Source: Bin87 sp965203985
GTDB taxonomy: Bacteria; Chloroflexota; Dehalococcoidia; Lucifugimonadales; UBA3495
NCBI GenBank assembly: GCA_965203985.1
Contig: CBDBDS010000002.1
Location: 186,001-250,000 of the forward strand
Reading direction: 5' to 3'
Length of the DNA: 64,000 nucleotides
Both the position numbers and the translations under genes were made by a program. Positions 1 through 8,506 of the stretch are shown piece after piece (position 1 is the stretch's first letter; the number at the start of each line of letters is the position of its first letter). Below the pieces are notes generated by a model. That model was not told the DNA's origin and searched no databases. It was given only the letters and a program-made list of their open reading frames with translations.

Positions 1-124
1 CGCAGAAGACGATGACGAGCAGGATTACGATGGGAACCCAGGGCAACCGCGCGTCCTTGACACGCTGTGCCAGGGACACGGGAGCGCGTTCTTCAAGAAC
101 CAGTGCTGGAGTTTCTGCGGCCAA
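1..124 (-). CDS. ABC transporter permease, DppC-like, N-terminal fragment
   Basis: Only the first 41 codons are in the window; the gene runs off the left edge. The start is a TTG at 124, preceded at a short 4-nt spacing by GGGAGGG. The protein begins with an acidic cytoplasmic stretch, then a basic patch (QRVKDARLPW) leading into a hydrophobic helix (VPIVILLVIVFC), the usual beginning of the second permease of dipeptide/oligopeptide importers. It follows the DppB-like gene by 22 nt and the binding-protein gene lies further upstream, so it should be the second membrane subunit of one importer. The family call rests on position and N-terminal shape only. Confidence 0.6.
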   Translation of the reverse strand, partial: MAAETPALVLEERAPVSLAQRVKDARLPWVPIVILLVIVFC

Positions 125-146
125 GGTTCCCTCCCGATGGGAATCG

Positions 147-1112
147 CTAGTTCATCCGAACCCGAGGGTCGGCGTAACCGTAGAGAATGTCGACGATCAG
201 GGCGGTCAGGATGTAGGCCGCGCCGGAGACCATTATCGCGCCCTCGACCTGGGGGAAGTTGTTGGAGAGCACGCCTTCCAGGAGCATCAGCCCCACGCCG
301 GGCCATGCAAACACCACTTCAACGACCACCGACCCGTTGAGCAGGCCAGCCAGGCTGATGCCGCCGAACGTGATTACCGGTATCAGCGCATTACGCGCCG
401 CGTGCTTCCAGATGACCACCCGGTCGCTCATGCCCTTGACCTGGGCAAACTTGACGTAGTCGCTGTCCAGCACTTCCAGCATCGCAGACCGGGCTAGGCG
501 CATGATGGCAGCGATGATTGCCAGAGCCAGCACAAACGCCGGCAATATCAAATGCGCCAGCATATCGGGGATCTGCGACCATGATGGGAACCATCCGGTC
601 ACGTCCCCTCTCCCGAATGCGGGTAACCAGCCCCAATAACCGGCAAACACGATTATCAGCATGATCGCCACCCAGAACTGGGGCGCAGCCATGCCGAAAA
701 TGGCGAATGCCTTGCATATCTTATCCAGTACCGTGTCCCGCTTCACCGCGGAAATGATGCCCAGCGGCACACCGATTCCTATGGCGAGTACGGTTCCGGC
801 GATGGCCAAATGCACGGTGGCCGGGATCCTCTCCAGAAGAATTTCCTGCACCGGTCGCCGGGCCGTGAAAGACTGGCCGAAGTCCAGGCGGACCGCCTTG
901 ATCAGGAAGTTCCAATATTGGACGATGAAAGGCTTGTCCAGGCCGTAAGCGGCCTTCTGGGCTTCGTACACCGACTCATCGTGCTCGGCGGAGATGGGAA
1001 GCAGGAACCGAGCGGGGTCCCCGGTCAGGTGCACGCTGCCGAATACGACAAAGCTGAGGGCGATCAGCGTGACCAACCCCTCGCCGATGCGTCGCGCGAT
1101 GTATGCGGTCAT
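147..1112 (-). CDS. Peptide ABC transporter permease, DppB-like
   Basis: 321 aa inner-membrane subunit of a dipeptide/oligopeptide/nickel-type importer. The start MTAYIARRIGEGLVTLIALSFVVF is the standard DppB/OppB opening, followed by LTGDPARFLLP (family LTPGDP-like). The binding-protein-dependent permease domain covers about residues 95-315 with several hydrophobic helices. The EAA-type loop falls near VKFAQVKGMSDRVVIWKHAARNAL, the coupling site to the ATPase. Length is normal. It lies 93 nt downstream of the binding lipoprotein gene and 22 nt upstream of the next permease, indicating one operon. ATPase genes are not in view. The family call is secure; the substrate is not known. Confidence 0.9.
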   Translation of the reverse strand: MTAYIARRIGEGLVTLIALSFVVFGSVHLTGDPARFLLPISAEHDESVYEAQKAAYGLDKPFIVQYWNFLIKAVRLDFGQSFTARRPVQEILLERIPATVHLAIAGTVLAIGIGVPLGIISAVKRDTVLDKICKAFAIFGMAAPQFWVAIMLIIVFAGYWGWLPAFGRGDVTGWFPSWSQIPDMLAHLILPAFVLALAIIAAIMRLARSAMLEVLDSDYVKFAQVKGMSDRVVIWKHAARNALIPVITFGGISLAGLLNGSVVVEVVFAWPGVGLMLLEGVLSNNFPQVEGAIMVSGAAYILTALIVDILYGYADPRVRMN

Positions 1113-1145
1113 ATGATTAGCCTAAAAACGATGCGCTAAATTTGA

Positions 1146-1185
1146 GCGGCCGACGCCCTTCCGTATTTTGGACGACGCCGGCCGC
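1146..1185 (-). other. Possible intercistronic stem-loop between binding protein and permease
   Basis: GCGGCCG (1146-1152) is complementary to CGGCCGC (1179-1185), giving a 7-bp GC stem with a 26-nt loop in the 93-nt gap between the binding-protein stop and the permease start. No T-run follows on the minus strand. In ABC operons such hairpins often stabilise the upstream binding-protein message. That role is inferred here, and a short stem in GC-rich DNA may be chance. Confidence 0.25.
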
Positions 1186-1205
1186 TGGTGTCCACTAACC
1201 GCCGC

Positions 1206-3017
1206 TTACTTCAGTTTCAGCGTCCAGATGGCGGTCACGTAAGGCACGAGGCTCCAGGGTTCGTAGGAGGCCACGTCGGCTCCCAATCCCCACGGAACGT
1301 TGGTGTTGAAACCGTCGCCCCAGTAGGCCTGGTCCTGAAGGTAGTCGTACATCTCGTTGTACGACGCGTGGCGGGTCTCCGCGTTCAGGTCGGCCAGGCC
1401 CTTTTGCACTACCGGAGTGGTGGTGTTGGCCCAAGGCTCGTTCTCCCAGTTGTCAACGGCGCGCCATGCAATGTCCGGATTCAGGTAACCACCCTGAGTG
1501 ATGGAGGTCCCGTCGTAACGCCCCTCGTTGGTGCGTACCAGGACGTCGCCGGGATACTCGCGGTTATTCCACTTCTGGCGCGTGGCGGCCGCGTCACCGA
1601 CCGACACCTCAACGTCCCAGCCGAGACCCTCGGTCCAGAAGTCCTTGTAGAGCTGGGCCAGGTCGGGCAGCAGCGGCAGGTCGCCGGCTTCCCAGGTGTA
1701 GATGGTGAAGGAGATCTGCTCGCCATTGGCGTCGGTGCCGTCGCCGCCGTCCGCGCCACCGTACCCGATGGACTGGAGCAGACGCTTGGCTTCGTCAACA
1801 TCATAGGAGCGCGGGCGCAGGTTCTCGCCCCAGCCCAGGGAGTTGGGGGTCACGTGGGACCAGCTGTCGGCGTTCACTGACTCGGGGGAGTAGAGACCGT
1901 TGACGATGGCGTCCTTGTCGATGGCGTGCTCGGCAGCTTGCCGGGCCTCGACCGGGAAGCACCACAGTTCTTCGACCCAGCAGTCCACGTACACCACCCA
2001 GTTGTAGGAAGATTCTTTCTGCCAGGCGATGGACGCCCCGTCGATCCCGTTGATGTCGCCAATCATGTTGATGTTGGCTTCGATCAGCTGGGCGTCACCG
2101 CTGCGCAGGGCAGCCAGACGGCCGGCGGGCTCGGGGACGACTTCGATGGTGAGAGAGTCAAAGGTGACACTGCGGTCTTCGGAGAAGCCGTTCTCGGTGG
2201 TCCAGAAGAAGTCATCAAACTTTTCGAAGGAGTACTTCTGCTCCAGCACGAAGTCGGTCACCTGCATGGCGCCGATGCCGATGGGATCGGACTCGTAACC
2301 CTCGAACCCGGTGGCGCCGGCGCGCTCGCGCATGGTCGCCTCGGGAACGATCATGGGGCTGGCGCCCTGGGAGTTCTCCGACCAGTTGAACGCGAAGTCC
2401 AGGCGCACGGTCTTGAAGGTGACCTGCACCTGGTCGTCTCCCGGCCCCTTGCTGACGCCTTCGATCAGGTTGGCCAGCGCCACGTCGCGGGGCTCATAGT
2501 AACCGGCGTCCAGTAGCTCAAAGGCCTGGGCTCCAACGCGGCTGTTCAGATTGAAGTACACGTCGTCGCGGGTGATGACGTTGCCGTCGTGGGCCTTGAT
2601 GAACCCGTCGTTCACGCCGAAGGTCCATACTTTGCCGTCTTCGCTGACGGACCAGTCCTTGGCCACGGCCGGGGTCAACTCGCTGCCGCCGGCGCCGCCG
2701 ACCAGGGCGACCTGGAACATGCGCTGGAACTTGAGGTCCTCGCCCTCGGTGAGCAGCGGATCGAACTTGCCGTTGCCGATGTTGGTAACCAGCAGGTTGA
2801 CGTGTCCGCCCGTTTCCTCAGCCATCGCTGCCGGAGCAGCCGCCGCGGGCATGGCGGTCGGAGCCGCCGACCCCGAACTCGCTGGCGCCGCAGTCGGAGC
2901 GGCCGCCGGAGCGGCGGGGGCTTCGGACGCGCCGCCGCAGGCTACCGCGGCGATCAGGCTTGCTCCCAAGCCCAATGCGGCCAGCAGCCGCGGGCTAAAA
3001 TACCGTTTCAATCCCAT
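1206..3017 (-). CDS. Peptide ABC transporter substrate-binding lipoprotein (SBP family 5)
   Basis: 603 aa exported lipoprotein that should capture peptides or similar ligands outside the membrane. I start it at the ATG at 3017 because GGAGGAG lies just upstream. An in-frame start 45 nt further upstream has no such site. Residues 1-25 form a signal peptide (MGLKRYFSPRLLAALGLGAS...) ending in the lipobox VAC|GG. An Ala/Pro/Ser linker of about 50 residues tethers the domain. The mature part carries family-5 features: TPAVAKDWSVSEDGKVWTF, the DDVYFNL region, and RQAAEHAIDKDAIVNGLY. It is first in the operon with the two permease genes and has a strong promoter at 3099-3127. Confidence 0.9.
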   Translation of the reverse strand: MGLKRYFSPRLLAALGLGASLIAAVACGGASEAPAAPAAAPTAAPASSGSAAPTAMPAAAAPAAMAEETGGHVNLLVTNIGNGKFDPLLTEGEDLKFQRMFQVALVGGAGGSELTPAVAKDWSVSEDGKVWTFGVNDGFIKAHDGNVITRDDVYFNLNSRVGAQAFELLDAGYYEPRDVALANLIEGVSKGPGDDQVQVTFKTVRLDFAFNWSENSQGASPMIVPEATMRERAGATGFEGYESDPIGIGAMQVTDFVLEQKYSFEKFDDFFWTTENGFSEDRSVTFDSLTIEVVPEPAGRLAALRSGDAQLIEANINMIGDINGIDGASIAWQKESSYNWVVYVDCWVEELWCFPVEARQAAEHAIDKDAIVNGLYSPESVNADSWSHVTPNSLGWGENLRPRSYDVDEAKRLLQSIGYGGADGGDGTDANGEQISFTIYTWEAGDLPLLPDLAQLYKDFWTEGLGWDVEVSVGDAAATRQKWNNREYPGDVLVRTNEGRYDGTSITQGGYLNPDIAWRAVDNWENEPWANTTTPVVQKGLADLNAETRHASYNEMYDYLQDQAYWGDGFNTNVPWGLGADVASYEPWSLVPYVTAIWTLKLK

Positions 3018-3098
3018 TGTGTGGTCTCTCCTCCTGCTTTTCCTGGGTGACGGACAGCGCATGGCGCCGTCAAGCCCCCGTGTTACGGATGCCGAACG

Positions 3099-3127
3099 AT
3101 TAAACGAGGATGTCGCCTTGTTGTCAA
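3099..3127 (-). promoter_or_regulatory. Sigma70-type promoter of the peptide ABC operon
   Basis: On the minus strand TTGACA (3127-3122) is followed by a 17-nt spacer and TTTAAT (3104-3099). The predicted start near 3092 gives a leader of about 75 nt before the ATG at 3017. It is the best consensus -35/-10 pair in the window. Confidence 0.7.
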
Positions 3128-3241
3128 GTTATAGTTACGAATTCATCAAAACGACCAGCGAATTCGCTTTATAAATGTGCTAGCATTGCAACGGCAAACT
3201 ACTGCCATCAAGACCAAATGAAGGCGTCCGGGAAAGCAATC

Positions 3242-3574
3242 ATGTTCACTCCCACCAAGCTGTTTTACATCATAAGCGCAGCCGTCGTCGGCAGCGCGGC
3301 CGGCGGCTACGTGGCCTGGGCCATCGCCTCGCGGTTCGCGAGGATCGCCGAACTGAACGACCGGGCCATTGTCGAGCCCCACGTGTTGGTCGTGCTGTGC
3401 GTCACCGGGGGCTTGCTGGCTTTCCCGTTGGGGGCCGCGGCCGGGCTCTTCGGCGCCGTGTTGATCAACCGGGCGGTGGAATCCCTGCGCCGCTCCCAGG
3501 GCGCCGGCGGCGATGCCGACAACGTCTCGTGGGTTACACAGCGACCGACCACGGATGATCGCCCCGGCGAGTAG
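3242..3574 (+). CDS. Small membrane protein of unknown function
   Basis: 110 aa. Two hydrophobic segments, about residues 6-27 (YIISAAVVGSAAGGYVAWAI) and 50-76 (HVLVVLCVTGGLLAFPLGAAAGLFGAVL), suggest a two-helix membrane protein with a hydrophilic C-terminal tail. The ATG at 3242 begins directly before the first helix; an in-frame ATG at 3218 would add eight residues, and neither has a strong ribosome binding site. It is divergent from the ABC operon and followed 44 nt later by the cupin gene. I do not recognise the family. Confidence 0.6.
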   Translation: MFTPTKLFYIISAAVVGSAAGGYVAWAIASRFARIAELNDRAIVEPHVLVVLCVTGGLLAFPLGAAAGLFGAVLINRAVESLRRSQGAGGDADNVSWVTQRPTTDDRPGE

Positions 3575-3579
3575 GCCGG

Positions 3580-3585
3580 TATAAT
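3580..3585 (+). promoter_or_regulatory. -10 box upstream of the cupin gene
   Basis: TATAAT lies inside GCCG-gtataat-CGGC, so a 4-bp inverted repeat frames the -10. The expected start near 3592 leaves a 27-nt leader with AGGAG before the ATG at 3619. No -35 is recognisable. Confidence 0.5.
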
Positions 3586-3618
3586 CGGCTGCAATCCGTA
3601 TCATCCAGGAGTTGATTA

Positions 3619-3987
3619 ATGCCTCAGTACGTGCGCGTTTTCACCGGTCCCGACGGCCAGTCCCGTCTCGAACATTACGAACCGCCCTTTGAGGATTTCC
3701 TCGATACCGAGGGCGCCTACGGTCGGGGCACGCCCATGCAACCGACCAGCGGCCTGACGATCCGCATCTCACCGCCGGACTACTTCCTGGACTTCCACTG
3801 CGCCCCGCGACGGCAATACACGGTGACCCTGGCCGGGCAGGCCGAGATCGGGCTGAGCGACGGCACCACGCATCGCGTCGGGCCCGGCGACGTGCTCCTC
3901 GCCGAAGATTTGACGGGTGAGGGCCACACGACCCGCGTGGTCGGCGGCGAGGAAAGGGTGTACCTGGTTATTCCCCTGGCGGACTAA
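3619..3987 (+). CDS. Cupin-domain protein
   Basis: 122 aa single-domain cupin. The conserved barrel is visible from about residue 45: SPPDYFLDFHCAPRRQYTVTLAGQAEIGLSDGTTHRVGPGDVLLAED, with the typical G(x)nPG turn (GPGDVLLAEDLTGEGHTTRV). The usual first-motif HxH is reduced, leaving H54, a Q where a second His often sits, and H103 in the second motif, so metal binding is uncertain. AGGAG lies 8 nt before the ATG. It probably binds a small ligand or carries out a simple oxidation or isomerisation; neighbours give no substrate. Confidence 0.75.
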   Translation: MPQYVRVFTGPDGQSRLEHYEPPFEDFLDTEGAYGRGTPMQPTSGLTIRISPPDYFLDFHCAPRRQYTVTLAGQAEIGLSDGTTHRVGPGDVLLAEDLTGEGHTTRVVGGEERVYLVIPLAD

Positions 3988-4091
3988 GGGGCCGACTTCG
4001 ATCCCATCCGCGTGGCAGAGCCAAAGATGTCCTGCGCTCCGCGTGGCTGACACCCGGCTTGGCACAGCCGCCATGACATCGGAATAGCGCC

Positions 4092-5399
4092 GTGCGCGGT
4101 CTTTCGTACCGCCGGACATCCGCCCGGGAACCAGCCGACCCGGGCGGAGTCTTCTACGGATGGTGGGTTCTCTCGGCCGCGGTGGTCCTGGGTTTCTTCG
4201 CCTTTGGCGTGGTGATTCCGGGATACCTGGCGTTTTCGGTTCCGGTTCGCGGCGAACTCGGTCTCACGTCCGGCCAGTCCGCTTTTGTGGTCGGAGCGGC
4301 GTGGGGCGTGGGCGATGTCACGTCTCTGGCAGCCGGCTGGCTGGCCGACCGTTACGGCGCGCGCCGTTTGATCCTGGCCGGGGGATTGCTCTCTGGACTG
4401 GGCTTCGCTGCGCTGGGTTTCGCCGACTCGTTCTGGTCCATCGTGGCGGCCTACTCGGTGGCTGCCTCAGTGGGTCGCGGCCTCGGCATCTTCCCGACCC
4501 TGATGACGGTGGTCAACCAGTGGTTCGAGCAGCGCAAGGCGTTCGCCCTGGCGGTGATCAATACCGCAGTGATGGGCGGAGCGGCGGCCATACTCCCGGC
4601 GCTCAGCGCCGCCGCGGACCAATTTGGGTGGCGGACCACGGCAGTCGTCGCCGGCATCCTGGTGTGCGTACTGACCATTCCGGCCGCGGCGATCATCCGC
4701 AGTCGACCCGAGGACCTGGGTCTGCAACCCTACGGCGCCGGCGTGATCGACCCAACCGCGGCCCGGCGAGGGCCACGACTGGCCGGAGCCGCCGGCGTGC
4801 CGCGGCTGGACTACTCCGCGACCCAGGCGCTGGCAACGCTCTCCTTCTGGGCGCTGACGGTGGGCGCTGCCCTGCGTACGATGCCCTCCGACGTGCTGGT
4901 CATCAACCAGATCCCCATCCTGATCTGGAAAGGCGTCGACGAAGCGCGGACATCCATTTACCTTTCGATCACTTACTTCGCCACCATCCCGGCCCGTTTC
5001 GGCATGGGCCTCGCCGCCACCTGGGCGTCGCCCCGCCTGCTGCTGAGCGGAGCCATGGCCCTCGTCGCCCTTTGTTCCGTCGCCGCCCTGCTGCTGGACG
5101 GGGACGCGGTGGCCTGGTTCCTGATCGTTTCTTCGGCCACCGGGCAGGGCGTGAGCGCCCTGGCCTGGATCACCGTGGGCGAATACTACGGCCGGCGCAG
5201 CTTCGGGACGCTGGTGGGAGTGATGACGCTGTTCTACGGCGTCAGCGGCCCCATCGTCCCGGCAGCGGCGGGATGGGTATTCGACCGCACCGGCAGCTTC
5301 GTTCCTGTCCTGGTGGCCGTCGGCGTGTTGCAGGTAATATCGGCCGCCGCGTTCCTGCTGGCCAAGCGGCCCGGCAATCCCGCGCCAACCGAGGGATAG
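4092..5399 (+). CDS. Major facilitator superfamily transporter
   Basis: 435 aa membrane carrier starting at GTG 4092. The cytoplasmic N-terminus leads into GVFYGWWVLSAAVVLGFFAFG, typical of oxalate/formate-antiporter and monocarboxylate-type MFS proteins. The loop 2-3 motif is present as AGWLADRYGARRLILAGG. Twelve hydrophobic segments fit two six-helix halves joined by a charged loop near residues 200-235. The C-terminus is short. It lies downstream of the cupin gene on the same strand and convergent with the monooxygenase gene. Substrate cannot be read; a small organic acid is an educated guess. Confidence 0.85.
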   Translation: MRGLSYRRTSAREPADPGGVFYGWWVLSAAVVLGFFAFGVVIPGYLAFSVPVRGELGLTSGQSAFVVGAAWGVGDVTSLAAGWLADRYGARRLILAGGLLSGLGFAALGFADSFWSIVAAYSVAASVGRGLGIFPTLMTVVNQWFEQRKAFALAVINTAVMGGAAAILPALSAAADQFGWRTTAVVAGILVCVLTIPAAAIIRSRPEDLGLQPYGAGVIDPTAARRGPRLAGAAGVPRLDYSATQALATLSFWALTVGAALRTMPSDVLVINQIPILIWKGVDEARTSIYLSITYFATIPARFGMGLAATWASPRLLLSGAMALVALCSVAALLLDGDAVAWFLIVSSATGQGVSALAWITVGEYYGRRSFGTLVGVMTLFYGVSGPIVPAAAGWVFDRTGSFVPVLVAVGVLQVISAAAFLLAKRPGNPAPTEG

Positions 5400-5454
5400 C
5401 GACCCTGGGCAATTCGCCGGGGGATTCGTCGCATGGATGGCAGGGATGTTTGTC

Positions 5455-5558
5455 AGAAGCAGGATTTCCGGGATTTTATGATTAGACAGGATTGGGCGAT
5501 CTCCATCGTGGAACGGTTCCAATCCTGATAATCCCTAAATCTTGAAAATCCTGCTTCT
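5455..5558. repeat. Inverted pair of dispersed AGAAGCAGGATTT repeats
   Basis: Two about 40-bp copies face each other between convergent genes: 5455-5495 and the reverse complement at 5519-5558. The outer 13 bp (AGAAGCAGGATTT) and inner 9 bp (CAGGATTGG) are perfect inverted matches. A third copy lies at 32774-32813. The segment just before (5433-5450, ATGGATGGCAGGGATG) resembles the related repeat at 61560-61584. The inverted pair could fold into a long imperfect hairpin and act as a transcription stop between the MFS and monooxygenase genes. Confidence 0.7.
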
Positions 5559-5581
5559 AACGATCTCCGAGCGGCTGCCGA

Positions 5582-7216
5582 TCAGTCCAGGGTGAACCCC
5601 TCGTAGCCGTTTTCCGCCACCTCGGCGCGCTTGGCCCGCATGACCGGGGCGGTGTCCGGGGCGGTGAGCAGCACGCGCGCTTTGCCAGGGATGTTGGCGC
5701 CCACGAACCAGGAGTCGGCCTGGGTTCGCAGGATGTTCTCGCTGTCATCCTTCATGTGCTGCACCCACGCCTCCTCGGCCTCAGGGGTCGCCATGATGCG
5801 CCGGTGCCCGCTGTCCCGGACGTGGGCGATGGCGTCGGTGACCCACTCCACCAGCGGCTCTGCGGACCGGGGGAAGTTGCCCACGGAGGCGGCGTTGATG
5901 GTGAAAATGTTGGGGAAGCCGTAGCTGGACATTCCCATGTAGGTGCGGGGGCCGTTGGCGAACTTTTCCTTGAGCACCTCGCCGCCGATGCCCTGGATGT
6001 GAATCAGGTTGAGAGGGCCGGTGACCGCGTCGTAGCCGGTGGCGAAGATGATGACGTCCAGTTCGTGCTCGCTGCCGCTTTCCAGCTGAATGCCCCGGGG
6101 GGTCAAGCGCGCGATGGGGTCTTCGCGCACGTCCACCAGCAGGACGTTGTCGCGGTTGTAGACCTCATAGTAGCCGCTCTCGCAGGGCAGCCGCTTGGAA
6201 CCGAACATGTGGTTCTTGGGCACGAGCTTCTCGGCGACCTCCGGGTCGTGCACGCGCTCACGAATCTTGTTGCGCACGAACTCCGCGTAGTCCTCGTTGG
6301 CCTCGCCGGGCATCATGATGTCGTAGAAATTCGACAGCCACTTCTTGAAACCGGGCTCCGCCCACAGCCGCTCGTACTGTTCCAGCTTTTCGTCCTCGGA
6401 AACCGCCAGCGCGGAACGGGGATCAAACTCGTGCATGAAGGAGCCGGGGGTGGCCAGGCACTGCTCGAAAATCTCCGGGTAGTGGGACTTGATGTAGTCC
6501 TGCGTCTCCCGGTCGATGACGGCGTTGCGCAGCGGCACACAGTAGTTGGCAGTCCGCTGGAAGACCGTCAGGTGGGCGACTTCGCCGACGATCTCCGGGA
6601 TCAGCTGGACGGCCGTGGCGCCGGTGCCGATGACGCCAACGCGCTTGCCCGCCAGGTCCATGCCTTCCTTGGGCCACCGGTTCGTGTGACACCACGCTCC
6701 TTCGTAAGACTCCAGCCCCTCGAACTCCGGTACGTAGCGGGCCGACAGGATGCCTATGGCCGTGATTACAAACTGGGCGCGGGCCTGGTAGCCGTCGTCC
6801 GTCGTGATCTGCCACTGGTTGCCGGCCTCATCGTAGACCAGGGAGGCGACCCGGGAGTTGAACCGGATGTCGCGGCGCAGATCGAACTTGTCGGCCACGT
6901 AGTTCAGGTAGCGTTCGTTCTCCGGCTGGCCGGAGTAGTGTTCCTGCCACTCCCATTCCTGCAGCAGTTCCTCGGAGAAAGAGTACCCGTAGGTGTAGCT
7001 CTCGGAGTCGAAGCGGGCCCCGGGGTACCGGTTCCAGTACCAGGTGCCGCCCACGCCGTCACCCTCCTCCAGGGATCTGACCGAGAACCCCAGATGGCGC
7101 AGCCGATACAGGGAGTACAACCCCGTGACACCGGCACCGATGACGACAACGTCAAATTCCTCTACGCCTCCGGCGGAATGTCCGTTGGAAGACGTTTGCT
7201 GCAACGATGTAGTCAT
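5582..7216 (-). CDS. Flavin-containing monooxygenase, Baeyer-Villiger type
   Basis: 544 aa cytosolic FAD/NADPH enzyme that would insert oxygen into ketones or oxidise S/N atoms. The FAD Rossmann motif GAGVTG is at residues 27-32, followed by GGTWYWNRYPGARFDSES, characteristic of cyclohexanone/phenylacetone-monooxygenase relatives. The fingerprint reads FEGLESYEGAWCHTNRWP, a slightly expanded FxGxxxHxxxWP. The NADPH motif is VGVIGTGATAVQLIPEI. Length fits the family. AGGAGG precedes the ATG and a TATAAT lies at 7274-7279 on this strand. It stands alone, so the substrate is open. Confidence 0.9.
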   Translation of the reverse strand: MTTSLQQTSSNGHSAGGVEEFDVVVIGAGVTGLYSLYRLRHLGFSVRSLEEGDGVGGTWYWNRYPGARFDSESYTYGYSFSEELLQEWEWQEHYSGQPENERYLNYVADKFDLRRDIRFNSRVASLVYDEAGNQWQITTDDGYQARAQFVITAIGILSARYVPEFEGLESYEGAWCHTNRWPKEGMDLAGKRVGVIGTGATAVQLIPEIVGEVAHLTVFQRTANYCVPLRNAVIDRETQDYIKSHYPEIFEQCLATPGSFMHEFDPRSALAVSEDEKLEQYERLWAEPGFKKWLSNFYDIMMPGEANEDYAEFVRNKIRERVHDPEVAEKLVPKNHMFGSKRLPCESGYYEVYNRDNVLLVDVREDPIARLTPRGIQLESGSEHELDVIIFATGYDAVTGPLNLIHIQGIGGEVLKEKFANGPRTYMGMSSYGFPNIFTINAASVGNFPRSAEPLVEWVTDAIAHVRDSGHRRIMATPEAEEAWVQHMKDDSENILRTQADSWFVGANIPGKARVLLTAPDTAPVMRAKRAEVAENGYEGFTLD

Positions 7217-7273
7217 GAATCCCTCCTGTTAAGTTGGTGACACGCGTCGCCCAAAAATGAAAACGGTGGGCCG

Positions 7274-7279
7274 ATTATA
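7274..7279 (-). promoter_or_regulatory. -10 box of the monooxygenase gene
   Basis: TATAAT on the minus strand, preceded by GTG, gives a predicted start near 7267 and a 51-nt leader carrying AGGAGG before the ATG at 7216. No -35 is evident. Confidence 0.45.
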
Positions 7280-7351
7280 CACCGGAAACCGGCCCGCGGC
7301 GGCGGCCACAGCGCACTCTTCTGCAATCGCTGGTACGACGGCGACCAACTG

Positions 7352-7475
7352 ACATCGATGCACAGGATGGACATGATTTTGGCTGCGCGCGATAGCGGCT
7401 AGCATTCCGCCATAATCAGGTGGTCGGGACAATCAACACATCAAATTTGATCCGGTTCATCCTGTGCATCGATGT
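7352..7475. repeat. 18-bp perfect inverted repeat, dispersed CACAGGAT family
   Basis: ACATCGATGCACAGGATG (7352-7369) is an exact reverse complement of 7458-7475, with 88 bp between. The repeat fills most of the 370-bp space (7217-7586) between the divergent monooxygenase and barrel genes; the rest holds only the promoters. Similar CACAGGAT-A/G-GACA cores occur at 54457-54478 and, more loosely, at 5433-5450 and 61560-61584, so this is one multi-copy repeat family. No ORF is carried between the arms. Confidence 0.7.
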
Positions 7476-7518
7476 AAGAACAAACTGAACGCTTGCCGCC
7501 GGCGGCGCTCCGGCCCGG

Positions 7519-7527
7519 TGCTATACT
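7519..7527 (+). promoter_or_regulatory. Extended -10 promoter (TGCTATACT)
   Basis: TGC precedes TATACT (7522-7527). The same GTGCTATACTGC string occurs before the Nudix gene at 14451-14462. The expected start near 7534 gives a leader of about 53 nt to the ATG at 7587. Confidence 0.5.
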
Positions 7528-7586
7528 GCGGCACAGATCGAGAACCCAATGACGCTGCCCAGCGTCCGGAGATACGGAGTAGAGCG

Positions 7587-8261
7587 ATGGCGACGAGGAG
7601 AAAGGGCGACGGCCTGTTGCTGGTCTATAGCGACGTGGCGCCCGAGCACGACGAGGAGTACAACCGCTGGTACAACGAGGAACACATCCCGGAGCGGCTG
7701 TCGATACCGGGCGTGCTCGATGCGGCGCGCTACCAGGCGGTCCAGGGCGGCCCCAAGTACCTGGCGGTCTACGAGTTGGACAGCCACGAGGCATGGTATT
7801 CGGACGAATGGCAGAAGTGGCTGAACGAACCAACCGAGTGGTCGCGGCGCATGTCCCCCAGCGTGATCGGCACGGAGTACATCCGCAACCTCTATACGCT
7901 GGTGCATCCGGATGAGCTATCGGAGGAGACCGCACAGGCCGGCATGTCACCGTTGATCCTGGTGGGCCGAATGTCGATCCCGGACCACCTTGAGGAAAAG
8001 TGGAACCACGCCTACAACAACGAACGGCTGCCGATGGCCGTTGACATTCCCGGCTACATCCGTGCCCGCCGGTTCCAGGCCGTGATGGGCGAGCCCAAGT
8101 ACGCGACGGTCCACGAGATGGAGTCGCTGGAAATTGCCGAAAGCGACGCCTGGCGGAACTGGAGCCAGATCGTCACGCCGGTCTGGACCCACGAGGTACG
8201 CCCCCACATGGTGCACGGCGAAGGGTCGCCCGGGATCTATCAGCGCATCTTCCCGGAGTAG
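7587..8261 (+). CDS. Tandem dimeric alpha/beta-barrel (EthD/DUF4286-like) protein
   Basis: 224 aa made of two homologous halves, about residues 10-100 and 115-215. Each has the same pattern: YNRWYNEEHIPERLSIPGV in the first, WNHAYNNERLPMAVDIPGY in the second, followed by RYQAV/RFQAV-x-G-x-PKY and an EL/EM strand. This is the ferredoxin-like barrel of the EthD/DUF4286 group, fused so that one chain mimics the usual dimer. GGAG lies 7 nt before the ATG at 7587. Family members are small-molecule-binding or monooxygenase-like proteins, and nothing here identifies the ligand. Confidence 0.75.
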   Translation: MATRRKGDGLLLVYSDVAPEHDEEYNRWYNEEHIPERLSIPGVLDAARYQAVQGGPKYLAVYELDSHEAWYSDEWQKWLNEPTEWSRRMSPSVIGTEYIRNLYTLVHPDELSEETAQAGMSPLILVGRMSIPDHLEEKWNHAYNNERLPMAVDIPGYIRARRFQAVMGEPKYATVHEMESLEIAESDAWRNWSQIVTPVWTHEVRPHMVHGEGSPGIYQRIFPE

Positions 8262-8284
8262 GAACCATCGCGCCTGACTATCAG

Positions 8285-8312
8285 CAAGGGGCGGCCGGTT
8301 GGTCGCCCCTTG
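8285..8312 (+). terminator. Hairpin terminator after the barrel gene
   Basis: CAAGGGGCG (8285-8293) pairs with CGCCCCTTG (8304-8312), a perfect 9-bp stem with a 10-nt loop, 24 nt after the stop. No T-run follows on the plus strand; it may stop transcription weakly in both directions. Confidence 0.55.
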
Positions 8313-8330
8313 GCTTACAACAGATCAAGG

Positions 8331-8490
8331 TCAGGCATACAGCGACGCGGTCGTCTCCGCGCCCATCAAGACCTGCCCGCCGTACTCAAAGTTGTTGGGC
8401 AGCCCGGATATGTGTTGCCCGCTGACGTGCAGGTCGCGGAAGAACCGCTCCAGTCCCACCGAGCGGTGAATGGCGTTGGTGCCGGCCACG
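8331..8490 (-). pseudogene. Displaced 3' end of the acyl-CoA-dehydrogenase-like gene
   Basis: This 160-bp segment encodes 52 C-terminal residues plus stop. It is 94% identical (151 of 160) to 9380-9539, the true end of the complete gene. Of nine differences, eight are synonymous and one gives Thr for Ala. The fragment has no start and no upstream domain. Together with 9380-9539 it forms a direct repeat with a 1049-bp period bracketing the insert at 8491-9379. Similarity begins at the stop codon on the left and ends after GCCGGCCACG on the right. Confidence 0.85.
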
Positions 8491-8506
8491 TTGCGTAAGA
8501 TCAAAA

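Noticed and set aside
5756..7240. 494-codon plus-strand frame opposite the flavin monooxygenase
   Set aside because: Shadow frame rich in Val/Gly/His; the real gene is on the minus strand with FAD and NADPH motifs.
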